Translations under genes and position numbers: made by a program
Source of the DNA: Natrialba aegyptia DSM 13077
GTDB lineage: Archaea > Halobacteriota > Halobacteria > Halobacteriales > Natrialbaceae
Assembly: GCF_000337535.1 (NCBI RefSeq)
Contig: NZ_AOIP01000015.1
Coordinates: 42,068-97,062, forward strand
Direction of reading: 5' to 3'
Length of the DNA stretch: 54,995 nucleotides
In this document: in pieces, positions 25,960 to 34,984 of the stretch
Numbering within the stretch: position 1 is the first letter of the stretch
How the letters are laid out: each line of letters begins with the position of its first letter
The notes under the pieces: generated by a model
Database searches by the model: none
What the model was told of the DNA's origin: nothing
Seen by the model: the letters and a program-made list of their open reading frames with translations, nothing else

Positions 25960-27357
25960 ATGACACGGGTGATACACACGGGCGACACCCACATCGGGTA
26001 CCAGCAGTACAACTCGCCCGCGCGCCGACGGGACTTTCTCGAGGCGTTTCGAACCGTCGCCGAGGACGCGGTCGCGGCCGACGTCGACGCCGTGATCCAC
26101 GCCGGTGATCTCTTTCACGACCGCCGGCCGGGACTGGTCGACCTCCAGGGCACCATCGACGTCCTCCGAACGCTCGACGACGCCGACATCCCCTTTCTCG
26201 CAATCGTCGGCAACCACGAGGGCAAACGCGACGCACAGTGGCTCGACCTCTTCGCCGACATCGGCCTCGCGACGCGACTCGGGCCGACCCCAGAGGTCGT
26301 CGGCGACATCGCCATCTACGGACAGGACTTCGTCCCCCGCTCTCGGCGAGACGAACTCGACTACGAGTTCAGTCCGCGTCCCGACGAGGCGACGCACGCG
26401 GCGCTGGTGGGCCACGGTCTGTTCGAACCGTTCGCCCACGCGGACTGGGACACCGAACGCATGCTCGAGGAGGCGACCGTCGAGTTCGACGCCGTGCTCC
26501 TCGGGGACAACCACGCGCCCGAGACCGCGGACGTGCTCGACACCTGGGTCACGTACTGCGGGTCGACCGAACGTGCGAGCGCCAGCGAGCGCGAGGCGCG
26601 GGGCTACAATCTGATCGAGTTCGAGAGCGAGGCCGCCGGGAACGACGAGGACGACGGCGTCGCCATCAGCCGCCGCGCGCTCACCGACACCCGCGAGTTC
26701 GTCTTCGTCGACGTTGAACTCGAGGCGGACGAAGGCATCGACCGCGTGCAAGAACGCGTCCGCCAGCACGAGCACGATGTCGAGGACGCCGTCGTCATCG
26801 TGACGGTCGAGGGCGAGGGTCGCCCGATCACCCCGGCCGCCGTCGAAGAACTCGCGCTCGACCGCGGTGCGCTCGTGGCCCGGATGAACGACCGGCGGGA
26901 GCTGCCGGACGAAACCGAGGAGGTGACGGTGAGTTTCGCCGATCCCGACGCCGCCGTGCGAGAGCGGGTCCGGGAACTGGGACTCAGCGACGCCGCCCTC
27001 GGTATCGACGAGACGGTTCGCAACGACGAGTTGCCGAACTCGAACGTTCGCGAGACGGTCGAGCGCCGCGTCCGTGACCTTCTCGAGGACGATCGGGCCG
27101 CGTTCGATCCAGTCCCGGACCGCGAGCCTGCAGACGAGGACGTGACGACGGTTGCGGATCAACTCGGGGACACAGACACGGAGTCCACCGCGGCGACAGC
27201 CAGCGACGAGGGCGAAGGGGAAGGGGAAGAAGAAGGAGAACGGAAAGGGGCGAGCGAACCCGCCGGAACCGAGGGTACTGCGGCGACGACCGAGGACGGC
27301 GGCCGGGCGGACGGCGACGGAGAGACCGACCACGCCTCACTGGGTGATTTCGCGTGA
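25960..27357 (+). CDS. mre11: DNA double-strand break repair nuclease Mre11
   Basis: 465 residues. The metallophosphoesterase motifs come in order: H-T-G-D-T-H-I-G (metal site I), H-A-G-D-L-F-H, V-G-N-H-E, V-G-H-G-L-F and L-G-D-N-H-A-P. The last differs from the usual G-H-x-H, with Asp-Asn at the first positions, which I believe is usual for haloarchaea. It has endo/exonuclease activity and works with Rad50 on DNA breaks. The C-terminal 80 residues or so are low-complexity Glu/Gly/Ala. It overlaps rad50 by 4 bp (GTGA), so the two are translationally coupled. Confidence 0.95.
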   Translation: MTRVIHTGDTHIGYQQYNSPARRRDFLEAFRTVAEDAVAADVDAVIHAGDLFHDRRPGLVDLQGTIDVLRTLDDADIPFLAIVGNHEGKRDAQWLDLFADIGLATRLGPTPEVVGDIAIYGQDFVPRSRRDELDYEFSPRPDEATHAALVGHGLFEPFAHADWDTERMLEEATVEFDAVLLGDNHAPETADVLDTWVTYCGSTERASASEREARGYNLIEFESEAAGNDEDDGVAISRRALTDTREFVFVDVELEADEGIDRVQERVRQHEHDVEDAVVIVTVEGEGRPITPAAVEELALDRGALVARMNDRRELPDETEEVTVSFADPDAAVRERVRELGLSDAALGIDETVRNDELPNSNVRETVERRVRDLLEDDRAAFDPVPDREPADEDVTTVADQLGDTDTESTAATASDEGEGEGEEEGERKGASEPAGTEGTAATTEDGGRADGDGETDHASLGDFA

Positions 27358-30098
27358 GAGCCGACCGAATCCGCCTGCTGAATTTCAAGTGCTACGGCGA
27401 CGCCGATCTCACCCTGCAACGCGGCGTCACCGTCGTCCACGGCGTCAACGGCAGCGGCAAATCGACGCTGCTCGAGGCCGTCTTCTTCGCCCTCTATGGC
27501 TCGAAAGCGCTCGACGACCGCACGCTCGACGACGTGATCACGACCGGCGAAGACGAGGCGGAAATAGAACTCTGGTTCACCCACGACAACCGGGAGTACC
27601 GCGTCGAGCGCCGACTCAAACTCCGCGGCGACCGGGCGACGACGACGAAGTGCGTCCTCGAAACGCCCGCGGACACCATCGAGGGCGCACGCGACGTGCG
27701 ACGGACGATCACCGAACTCCTCCGGATGGACGCCGAGGCGTTCGTCAACTGCGCGTACGTCCGCCAGGGCGAGGTCAACAAGCTCATTCACGCCTCGCCG
27801 AGCGACCGCCAGGACATGATCGACGATCTACTCCAACTCGGCGCGCTCGAGGAGTACCGCGAGCGCGCGAGCGAGGCCCGTCTCGGCGTCAAGACCGTCC
27901 TCGACGGCCAGCGCGAAGTTCTCGACGACGTCCGCTCGCAGGTCGAACAGAAAGAAGCGCAGGATCTTCACGACACGCTGAACGCCCTCGAAACCGAACG
28001 CGACGAACTCGTCGACGAACTCGAGCACTACGAAACCCAGCGCGAACAGGCCGTCGACACGTTAGAAACCGCTCAGGACGTGCTCGACCGCCACGAGGAG
28101 ACACGCGAGGAGATCGAAACGCTCACCGACGCGATCGAAACGCTCCAGTCGAAGATCGGCGAAACCGAACGACAACGCGAGACCGCCCAGAACGAGATTC
28201 GCGACCGGAAGGAAACCCGCGAGGAACTCGCCGAGGAGCGCGACGACCTGCTCGCCGAACTCGACTGCGACATCGACCCTGCCGGCGACACCGACGGCGA
28301 CGCCGACAACGACGAGACGATCGAGAGCCACATCGCCGACCTCGAAGCCCGCGACGAGGAACTCCAGGACGAACTCGCGGACGTTCGGGCCTCGATCCGG
28401 ACGAAAACCGAGGAACAGGAACGGCTCCGCGAAGCGGCGGACGATCTCGACGCGCAGGCGGCCGACGCCCGCGAGGACGCCGCCGAGTTCGGCGAGCGAC
28501 TCGACGACGACGAATCGGAGATTGACGCGCGCGAGGAGAAACTCGCCGACCTCGAAGACGAGATCGAGTCGCTCCGAGAGCGGTTTGTGGATGGAGAGGC
28601 GACGGACGACGGCGACAGCGACAACGACGCCGCAGTCGCGTTTGGCGAGACGCAGGCACGGCTCGACGCACTCGAGACGGAGCGCGAGGAGATCGTCGCC
28701 GATCGAAACGACATCACTGCAGACCTCAAGGCGGTCGACAACGCCATCGAGGAGGCGGAAGCGTTACTCGAGGCGGGCAAGTGCCCCGAGTGCGGCCAGC
28801 CCGTCGAGAACTCGCCCCACGTGGACGTGTTAGACGAGAAACGCGAGGAACGCGCCGAACTCGCGGAGCGCCGCGACGAACTCGAGACGGAACGAGCCGA
28901 ACTCGACGCGCGTCTCGAAGACCTCGAAGCGCTCCGTGAGGCCGAGCGGCGCGTCGAACGACTCGAAGACAACCGCGACAACGTCGCGCAACTGCTCTCC
29001 GAGAAACGGGCGGCCGTCGCTGAGCGACGCGACCAGCGGGACGCACTTCTCGAGGAGGCTGATGACCTCGAATCCGAGGCGGAATCGAAGCGCGAAGCGG
29101 CGGCCGATCTCGAATCCGAAATCGACGAGATCCGGGCGACGCTTGGCGAGATAAACGGCGAACGGAGCGACCTCAAGGAAACCATCCGGACGCTCGAACG
29201 CGTGCGCGAAATCGTCGACGAGCGCGCCGAACTCGAGCGGGAGATCCAGACTCGGCGGGATCGTCGGGCCGACTGGCAGGAGATGAACGACGAGCGCCGC
29301 GAGACGCTCTCGACGAAACGCGACCGCAAGCGCGACCTCGATTCCGAGTTCGACGAGGACCGCGTTCAAACGGCGCGCGAAGACAAGCAAAACGCCGAGG
29401 GCTACATCGATCAGGTCGACGAGAAACTGGCCGAACTCGAGGCCGAACGCGACGATCTCCAGGGGAAGATCGGCGGCATCGAGGAGAAACTCGACGAACT
29501 CGAGCGGCTTCGGGATCGCCTCGATACCGTCGAGCAGCGGTGTGAAACCCTCGAATCGCTGTACGGCGAGGCCGAAACCCTCCAGACGACCTACGGCGAG
29601 TTACGGTCGGAACTGCGCCAGCGAAACGTCGAGACGCTCGAACGCCTGTTGAACGAGACGTTCGAACTGGTCTACCAGAACGACTCCTACGCGGGGATCG
29701 ACCTCGACGGCGACTACCAATTGACGGTCTACCAGAAGGACGGCGAGAGCCTCGATCCCGAACAGCTCTCCGGCGGCGAGCGCGCGCTCTTTAACCTCAG
29801 CCTGCGGTGTGCCATCTACCGCCTGCTCGCCGAGGGCGTCGAGGGTGCCGCTCCGATGCCCCCGCTCATCCTCGACGAGCCGACCGTCTTCCTCGACTCC
29901 GGCCACGTCACGCAACTCGTCTCCCTGGTCGAGTCGATGCGCGACCTCGGCGTCGAACAGATCGTCGTCGTCAGCCACGACCGCGAACTCGTCGGCGCGG
30001 CGGACTCGCTGGTCCGCGTCGAGAAGGATGCAACGTCGAATCGCTCGCGACTCGAACGCGGCGAGCCGCCCGAAGCGACACTCCTCGCAGCAGAATAA
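27354..30098 (+). CDS. rad50: DNA double-strand break repair ATPase Rad50
   Basis: 914 residues, starting GTG in overlap with mre11. Walker A is G-V-N-G-S-G-K-S-T; the signature is L-S-G-G-E-R-A-L-F and Walker B L-I-L-D-E-P-T-V-F-L-D. Between the two ATPase halves run long coiled coils of Glu/Arg/Asp-rich heptads, with the zinc hook C477-P-E-C480-G at the apex that joins two Rad50 molecules. A 15-residue or so acidic Asp/Gly insert interrupts the first coil (near residue 305). It tethers and processes double-strand breaks with Mre11. Confidence 0.96.
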   Translation: MRADRIRLLNFKCYGDADLTLQRGVTVVHGVNGSGKSTLLEAVFFALYGSKALDDRTLDDVITTGEDEAEIELWFTHDNREYRVERRLKLRGDRATTTKCVLETPADTIEGARDVRRTITELLRMDAEAFVNCAYVRQGEVNKLIHASPSDRQDMIDDLLQLGALEEYRERASEARLGVKTVLDGQREVLDDVRSQVEQKEAQDLHDTLNALETERDELVDELEHYETQREQAVDTLETAQDVLDRHEETREEIETLTDAIETLQSKIGETERQRETAQNEIRDRKETREELAEERDDLLAELDCDIDPAGDTDGDADNDETIESHIADLEARDEELQDELADVRASIRTKTEEQERLREAADDLDAQAADAREDAAEFGERLDDDESEIDAREEKLADLEDEIESLRERFVDGEATDDGDSDNDAAVAFGETQARLDALETEREEIVADRNDITADLKAVDNAIEEAEALLEAGKCPECGQPVENSPHVDVLDEKREERAELAERRDELETERAELDARLEDLEALREAERRVERLEDNRDNVAQLLSEKRAAVAERRDQRDALLEEADDLESEAESKREAAADLESEIDEIRATLGEINGERSDLKETIRTLERVREIVDERAELEREIQTRRDRRADWQEMNDERRETLSTKRDRKRDLDSEFDEDRVQTAREDKQNAEGYIDQVDEKLAELEAERDDLQGKIGGIEEKLDELERLRDRLDTVEQRCETLESLYGEAETLQTTYGELRSELRQRNVETLERLLNETFELVYQNDSYAGIDLDGDYQLTVYQKDGESLDPEQLSGGERALFNLSLRCAIYRLLAEGVEGAAPMPPLILDEPTVFLDSGHVTQLVSLVESMRDLGVEQIVVVSHDRELVGAADSLVRVEKDATSNRSRLERGEPPEATLLAAE

Positions 30099-30167
30099 CG
30101 GCTCTCATAGTTCGCTCTTCGTCTCCCGGCACCGATAAAACCCGATCGGCCACTCGCTACTTGACCG

Positions 30168-30737
30168 CTACGACTCTCGCGTTTCGAGAGGCGGCTTGCG
30201 AACCGAACTCGTGTCGTCCGTCTCGCCCTCCTGGGGCGCGGTGTCCGTCTCCGTACTCGTATCCGCACCGAGTTGGTTACCGGACTCCGAACCCGCATCG
30301 ACCGCGGTATCGAATCGAATCGTTTCCAGTGCTCGTTCGCCCGTATCCGTGAGCCGATACCCTCGCCGGCCGTCGACCCCGAGTTCAACCTCGGTAAGCA
30401 GGCCGGCGCTCGTCAGGACGGTCAATCGACCGTGGAGATCGCTTTCACAGAACTCGCATCCGGCGAGTATCGTCCGCACGTCGAGCGGCCCCCGGTCTGC
30501 GAGTTCAACGAGGAGGCCGAGCGTGGCCTCGTCGTGGACGGTCGTCAGCAGCGTTCTGACGGGGCTGCTGACGACCTCGGCAACGGGGGTGAATTCCTCG
30601 TCAGCGTCGACCGAATCGAGGCGGTCGTTCTGAACGTAACACTCGTTGCCGGTCTGAGGATCCCGAACGAGGCTCGCGTGTTCGGAGCGTTTGAGAAGCA
30701 GATATCGTTTGCCGGTGTCATCTTGGACGGTTGTCAT
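30168..30737 (-). CDS. Uncharacterised winged-helix-like protein (haloarchaeal DUF7346-type)
   Basis: 189 residues. The N-terminal 40 or so residues form a beta segment (K-R-Y-L-L-L-K-R-S-E-H-A-S-L-V-R-D); the middle (about 55-145) looks like two winged-helix parts (L-L-T-T-V-H-D-E-A-T-L-G-L-L-V-E-L, L-T-V-L-T-S-A-G-L-L ... R-R-G-Y-R-L-T-D-T-G), ending in an acidic disordered tail. C-x2-C in the middle (E-F-C-E). I recall the number DUF7346 for this type but cannot verify it. It overlaps the upstream gene as ATGA, so the pair is an operon. Confidence 0.72.
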   Translation of the reverse strand: MTTVQDDTGKRYLLLKRSEHASLVRDPQTGNECYVQNDRLDSVDADEEFTPVAEVVSSPVRTLLTTVHDEATLGLLVELADRGPLDVRTILAGCEFCESDLHGRLTVLTSAGLLTEVELGVDGRRGYRLTDTGERALETIRFDTAVDAGSESGNQLGADTSTETDTAPQEGETDDTSSVRKPPLETRES

Positions 30738-31375
30738 GGTCTGTCAGAGTCGTCCGGTATCCGTTGTTCGGGACCATCCCCTGAAGTACTTTTGCCAGCG
30801 TCAGTATTCCTGGCTGCCCCGTCGCTGCTTGCGGGGTCTTGCTCCGAGTCGTCGGCCGTCTCGCCGTCGTGCGTGAACTCGTCGCTGCGGGCCTGGTAGG
30901 ACCGGTATCGACGGTAGGCGAACCCGAAGAGAACGACGCCACCGATGACGAGTCCGACGCCGTGGGCCGAGACCCCCTCGAAAAGTAAAAAGAGGAGGCC
31001 GAGCGAGAGCGCGAGAACGGCGGCGTTGATCACCAGGACGAGTCCCCAGAAGATGTTGAGTAGTTCCGATGGAACGTCGGACTCGGTCGTCGAGACCTCC
31101 GGAATGGGAATCGAGTCGAGTTCGTGATCGGCGACGAGGTCGTCGTGGAGCGTCGAGCCGGCGTCTTCGGTCTCGACTGCTGGGATCGTCAGCGAATCGC
31201 TCTCGGGATCGGCGAACTCGGCTTCGGGGTCCCACTCCTCGGTAGGATCGAGTGACGACTCGCTCTCGTGTGGCCGGGAGTGTTCGTTCTCGTCCGCTGT
31301 TGTGTCTCGGTCCCCGCTCTCGTCGCTGTCTTCGTGTGTACGCTCGGAGTTCCCGGGAGTCCGATCGGATACCAC
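30734..31375 (-). CDS. Acidic protein with two membrane helices (haloarchaeal DUF7322-type)
   Basis: 213 residues from the in-frame GTG at 31375; a TTG at 31402 is also possible but no SD decides. The first 115 residues are hydrophilic and very acidic; two hydrophobic helices (about 123-165) follow and then a polar tail of 45 residues. It overlaps the winged-helix-like gene by 4 bp (ATGA). Two-gene units with this architecture recur in haloarchaea; the function is unknown, and a membrane-tethered regulator pair is only a guess. Confidence 0.68.
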   Translation of the reverse strand: MVSDRTPGNSERTHEDSDESGDRDTTADENEHSRPHESESSLDPTEEWDPEAEFADPESDSLTIPAVETEDAGSTLHDDLVADHELDSIPIPEVSTTESDVPSELLNIFWGLVLVINAAVLALSLGLLFLLFEGVSAHGVGLVIGGVVLFGFAYRRYRSYQARSDEFTHDGETADDSEQDPASSDGAARNTDAGKSTSGDGPEQRIPDDSDRP

Positions 31376-31415
31376 AGGTGGGCAGAAGACGAGCACCCGC
31401 AAAAGGATTCGCGTT

Positions 31416-31577
31416 CGTCGGTCGCAGTTGGAGCCATGTTCATCAGTCGCAGTTGGAGCCGCATCCGTCGGTTGCAGTTGTGATACGCGGTTCTGATCAG
31501 GTTGCAGGTCGTAGGTTACAGTTCACGAGTTGCAATTCGCGGGTTGCAGGCCACAGATCATCGGTTGCAGACCGCGG
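31416..31577. repeat. Degenerate GTTGCA-core direct repeats (25-bp then 14-bp period)
   Basis: In a 259-bp gene-free stretch. Three copies of GTCGCAGTTGGAGCC-like sequence start at 31421, 31446 and 31471 (period 25). They pass into GTTGCA/GTTACA starting at 31501, 31515, 31529 and 31543 (period exactly 14), with one more at 31564. Units are diverged outside the core. It is neither coding nor CRISPR-like. Confidence 0.7.
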
Positions 31578-31634
31578 CTTGTCACACGGTCGAACGCACC
31601 CGCGCCGTCTTTCGATCAGACGGCACGTCCGCGT

Positions 31635-31796
31635 TCAGGCGACCTCCGTGAGCACCAATGTCCGGGAGGTTTCGACCCACGCGAGCGGGTTCTGGGCATC
31701 GAAGAAGACGACGCCGTCGTCAGTCTCGTAGGATTCGATCGTCGGGGACTCTACAGCGGAACTACGATCCGTCACGTCGTCGGTAGCAGTTGACAT
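31635..31796 (-). CDS. 53-residue haloarchaeal microprotein (DUF7331-type)
   Basis: Read on the minus strand from ATG 31796 to TGA 31635: 53 residues, acidic, with I-E-S-Y-E-T-D-D-G-V-V-F-F-D and N-P-L-A-W-V-E-T-S-R-T-L-V-L. I recognise this pattern as a small conserved haloarchaeal family I recall as DUF7331. A TATA-like ACATATAATG (about 31826-31835) stands 30-39 nt upstream. It is divergent from polB, and no function is known; the predicted fold is a small beta protein. Confidence 0.72.
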   Translation of the reverse strand: MSTATDDVTDRSSAVESPTIESYETDDGVVFFDAQNPLAWVETSRTLVLTEVA

Positions 31797-31825
31797 CTCG
31801 GTCACCCGAGCTCTTGGTATGTGTT

Positions 31826-31836
31826 ACCACATTATA
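31826..31836 (-). promoter_or_regulatory. Candidate TATA box of the DUF7331-type microprotein
   Basis: ACATATAATG on the minus strand is the most promoter-like element in the 192 bp between the microprotein and polB, and lies 30-39 nt before ATG 31796. Confidence 0.5.
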
Positions 31837-31957
31837 TGTCTTTTTACCGCTGCAATATCACGTTGGGGCGGGGACCAACAAAATCGGTAGCGGCGCTACG
31901 CACGGACCCACAGATACCCGTCTCCAGGTGGCGACGGAGCGGCGTGGATTGCAGGGG

Positions 31958-31966
31958 TTTTTATTC
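31958..31966 (+). promoter_or_regulatory. Candidate TATA box of polB
   Basis: TTTTTATTC centred 27 nt before ATG 31989. The spacing implies a leaderless mRNA and supports this ATG over the longer open frame starting at 31821. Confidence 0.55.
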
Positions 31967-31988
31967 ACCGGCTACAAAGCCCGATACC

Positions 31989-34709
31989 ATGACTGAGGCG
32001 GGCCAGACCGGACTCACGGAGTTCTCAGAGGAGTCCGCAACGCGGCCGGACGAAGAGGCAGTCGCCGTCGCGGGCAACGGAGGAACCACCACGACCGAGG
32101 TGGTAGACGTCGTCGAGGAAACCCTCCCCGAACCCAACGGTGAACTCGAACTCGCGGTGATGCAGGTCGATTACACGATCGCCGGCTACGGCGACGAGGA
32201 ACGGCCGATCATGCACGTATTCGGGCGGACGACCGAGAACGAACTCGAACACGTTCAGTTCGTCGGCTTCCGACCGTACTTCTACGCGCCAACCGAGACC
32301 CTCGACCGCCCGCCCGCGGAACAGTACGATCGACTCACGGGCAGCGAAACCGAAGACGAGAACGGCGAGCCCTACGAGAGCATCCGCGGCGAGCGACTCA
32401 CGAAAATCTTCGGCCAGACGCCCCGCGACGTGGGGCAGATCAGGGACGATTTCGAGCACTACGAGGCCGACATCCTGTTCCCAAACCGGTTTCTTATCGA
32501 CAAGGACGTTCGTAGCGGGATCCGCATCCCCGAGCGCCGAGCGGAGGACGGCTCGCTCGTCGTCCCCCACGACGAGGTCGCGGCCGTCGACGTCGACGCC
32601 GATCCCCGCGTCTGTATGTTCGACATCGAGGTCGAGGACCGCCACGGCTTCCCCGAAGACGGCGAAGAGAAAATCCTCTGTCTCACCAGCCACGATTCCT
32701 ACCGCGACGAGTACGTCATGTGGATCTGCGAAGCCGACGCGGGCGACGGCGAAATTCCCTCGGCGATCGAGGAGTACGACCCGATCGAGGACGGGATCGA
32801 CCACGCGATCCGGAGCTTCGAGACAGAGGAGGCGATGCTCGAAGCGTTCATCGAGTACGTCTCCGAAACGGACCCCGACGTGCTCACCGGCTGGAACTTC
32901 GAGGACTTCGACGCGCCGTACTTCCTCGACCGACTCGAAGAACTCCAGGGCTCACACCACGAGTTCGATCTCTCGACCGACCGCCTCTCGCGCGTCGACG
33001 AGGTCTGGCGAAGCGGCTGGGGCGGCCCGGACATCAAGGGCCGAGTCGTCTTCGACCTGCTCTATGGCTACCAGCGGATGGTCTTCTCCGAACTCGATTC
33101 CTACCGGCTCGACGCGGTCGGCGAAGCCGAGTTAGGGGTCGGCAAGGAGCGCTACGCCGGCGACATCGGCGACCTCTGGGAGGACGACCCCACGCAACTG
33201 CTCGAATACAACCTCCGGGACGTGGAACTCTGCGTCGAACTCGACCGCCAGCAGGAAATCATCCCGTTCTGGGACGAGGTGCGCTCGTTCGTCGGCTGTA
33301 AACTCGAGGACGCGCCGACGCCCGGCGACGCGGTCGACATGTACGTTCTCCACCAGGCCTACGGCCAGTTCGCGCTGCCCTCGAAGGGCCAACAGGAGGC
33401 CGGCGAGGAGTACGAGGGCGGCGCGGTCTTCGAGCCGATCACGGGCGTCAAGGAGAACGTCACCGTGCTCGACCTGAAGTCGCTGTACCCGATGTGCATG
33501 ACGACGATCAACGCGTCGCCGGAGACGAGGGTCGATCCCGAAACCTACGACGGCGAGACCTACGTCGCACCCACCGGGACCCACTTCCGAAAGGAACCCG
33601 ACGGCGTGAACCGGGAGATGATCACCGAACTCCTCGCCGAGCGCGAGGAGAAAAAGGCGCTGCGAAACGAGCACGAACCCGGCACGCCCGAGTACGAACA
33701 GTACGATCGCCAGCAGGGCGCGGTGAAGGTCATCATGAACTCGCTCTACGGCGTGTCGGGGTGGGAGCAGTTCCGACTCTACGACAAGGAAGCCGCATCC
33801 GCGATTACGGCGACCGGCCGCGAAGTGATCGAGTTCACCGAGACTGCCGCGGACGAACTGGACTATCAGGTTGCCTACGGTGACACCGACTCGGTCATGC
33901 TCGAACTCGGTCCGGACGTGTCCAAGGCGGACGCGCTCGAGCAATCCTTCGACATCGAGGAGTACATCAACGGCCGCTACGACGACTTCGCCCGGAAGGA
34001 CCTGAACGCCGAGGAGCACCGCTTCCAGATCGAGTTCGAGAAACTCTACCGGCGCTTCTTCCAGGCCGGCAAGAAGAAACGCTACGCCGGCCACATCATC
34101 TGGAAGGAGGGCAAGGACGTCGACGACATCGACATCACCGGCTTCGAGTACAAACGCTCGGACATCGCCCCGATTACGAAGGAAGTCCAGCATCGTGTCA
34201 TCGAGATGATCGTCCGCGAGGGCGATATTGAGGGGGCGAAAGAGTACGTCAACGGCATCATCGAAGACGTCCGCGCGGGTGCGGTCTCGCCCGAGGAAAT
34301 CGCCATCCCCGGCGGCATCGGCAAGCGACTGGACAACTACGACACCGATACGGCCCAGGTTCGCGGCGCGAAGTACGCCAACCGACTCCTCGGTACCAAC
34401 TTCCAGCGCGGCAGCAAGCCGAAACGGCTCTACCTCGATCGGGTCGATCCCACTTTCTTCGAAGCACTCGAAGCCGAGGAGGGACTCGACGCGCGAACCG
34501 ATCCGGTCTACGGCGCGTTCAAGCGCGACCCCGACGTGATCTGTTTCGAGTACGAGGATCAACTTCCCGAGGCGTTCGAGATCGACTACGACACGATGTT
34601 AGAGAAGACGCTGAAGGGGCCGATCGAGCGAATTCTCGAGGCGCTCGGCGTCTCCTGGGAGGAAGTAAAGAGCGGTCAGGAGCAGAAGGGACTGGACAGT
34701 TTCATGTGA
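31989..34709 (+). CDS. polB: Replicative DNA polymerase B (family B)
   Basis: 906 residues. Proofreading exonuclease motifs: F-D-I-E-V (Exo I), N-F-E-D-F-D-A-P-Y-F (Exo II) and Y-N-L-R-D-V-E (Exo III). Polymerase motifs: D-L-K-S-L-Y-P (A), K-V-I-M-N-S-L-Y-G-V (B) and Y-G-D-T-D-S-V (C). All catalytic aspartates are kept. The N-terminal 60 residues are an acidic haloarchaeal extension, and a PIP-like Q-K-G-L-D-S-F-M sits at the very C-terminus, suitable for PCNA binding. No intein is found at the three motif sites where polB inteins commonly sit. Confidence 0.96.
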   Translation: MTEAGQTGLTEFSEESATRPDEEAVAVAGNGGTTTTEVVDVVEETLPEPNGELELAVMQVDYTIAGYGDEERPIMHVFGRTTENELEHVQFVGFRPYFYAPTETLDRPPAEQYDRLTGSETEDENGEPYESIRGERLTKIFGQTPRDVGQIRDDFEHYEADILFPNRFLIDKDVRSGIRIPERRAEDGSLVVPHDEVAAVDVDADPRVCMFDIEVEDRHGFPEDGEEKILCLTSHDSYRDEYVMWICEADAGDGEIPSAIEEYDPIEDGIDHAIRSFETEEAMLEAFIEYVSETDPDVLTGWNFEDFDAPYFLDRLEELQGSHHEFDLSTDRLSRVDEVWRSGWGGPDIKGRVVFDLLYGYQRMVFSELDSYRLDAVGEAELGVGKERYAGDIGDLWEDDPTQLLEYNLRDVELCVELDRQQEIIPFWDEVRSFVGCKLEDAPTPGDAVDMYVLHQAYGQFALPSKGQQEAGEEYEGGAVFEPITGVKENVTVLDLKSLYPMCMTTINASPETRVDPETYDGETYVAPTGTHFRKEPDGVNREMITELLAEREEKKALRNEHEPGTPEYEQYDRQQGAVKVIMNSLYGVSGWEQFRLYDKEAASAITATGREVIEFTETAADELDYQVAYGDTDSVMLELGPDVSKADALEQSFDIEEYINGRYDDFARKDLNAEEHRFQIEFEKLYRRFFQAGKKKRYAGHIIWKEGKDVDDIDITGFEYKRSDIAPITKEVQHRVIEMIVREGDIEGAKEYVNGIIEDVRAGAVSPEEIAIPGGIGKRLDNYDTDTAQVRGAKYANRLLGTNFQRGSKPKRLYLDRVDPTFFEALEAEEGLDARTDPVYGAFKRDPDVICFEYEDQLPEAFEIDYDTMLEKTLKGPIERILEALGVSWEEVKSGQEQKGLDSFM

Positions 34710-34984
34710 CCGTCCCGGGCGGCACACGTCGCCGTCGCTCGAAGCGCGCACTACCGTTCGTTTTTGCACTAAGTATGCAATAGATGCCTTGCAGTTCATC
34801 GTCTGATACGAGCAGCCGGCACATGGCATCCGTCTGGGTCGATAAGGCACAATAGAGAGCCGCACCAGACGATACATGCCGTTACTGGGCCAAGATTTAG
34901 CCGTCGACATGGTCCCTTCCAATCGGGTTCCGGTCGTCGTGTTACAGCGCCGTGACTACCCCGTTCGGGTGGGGGTGGACTAAC

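Noticed and set aside
28073-29329. 418-codon minus-strand Ser/Arg-rich ORF over rad50
   Set aside because: The Ser/Arg runs come from reading the Glu/Asp/Leu heptad codons of the rad50 coiled coil backwards.
31416-31577. GTTGCA repeats as CRISPR or attachment site
   Set aside because: Periods of 14 and 25 bp leave no room for spacers, and there is no integrase or tRNA gene next to it.
33460-33910. Intein in DNA polymerase B
   Set aside because: Motifs A, B and C are intact and contiguous and the total length (906) fits an intein-free haloarchaeal PolB.
33132-34562. 476-codon minus-strand ORF over polB
   Set aside because: polB with all motifs lies on the plus strand, and the antisense product has only Val/Glu/Leu/Asp shadow composition.
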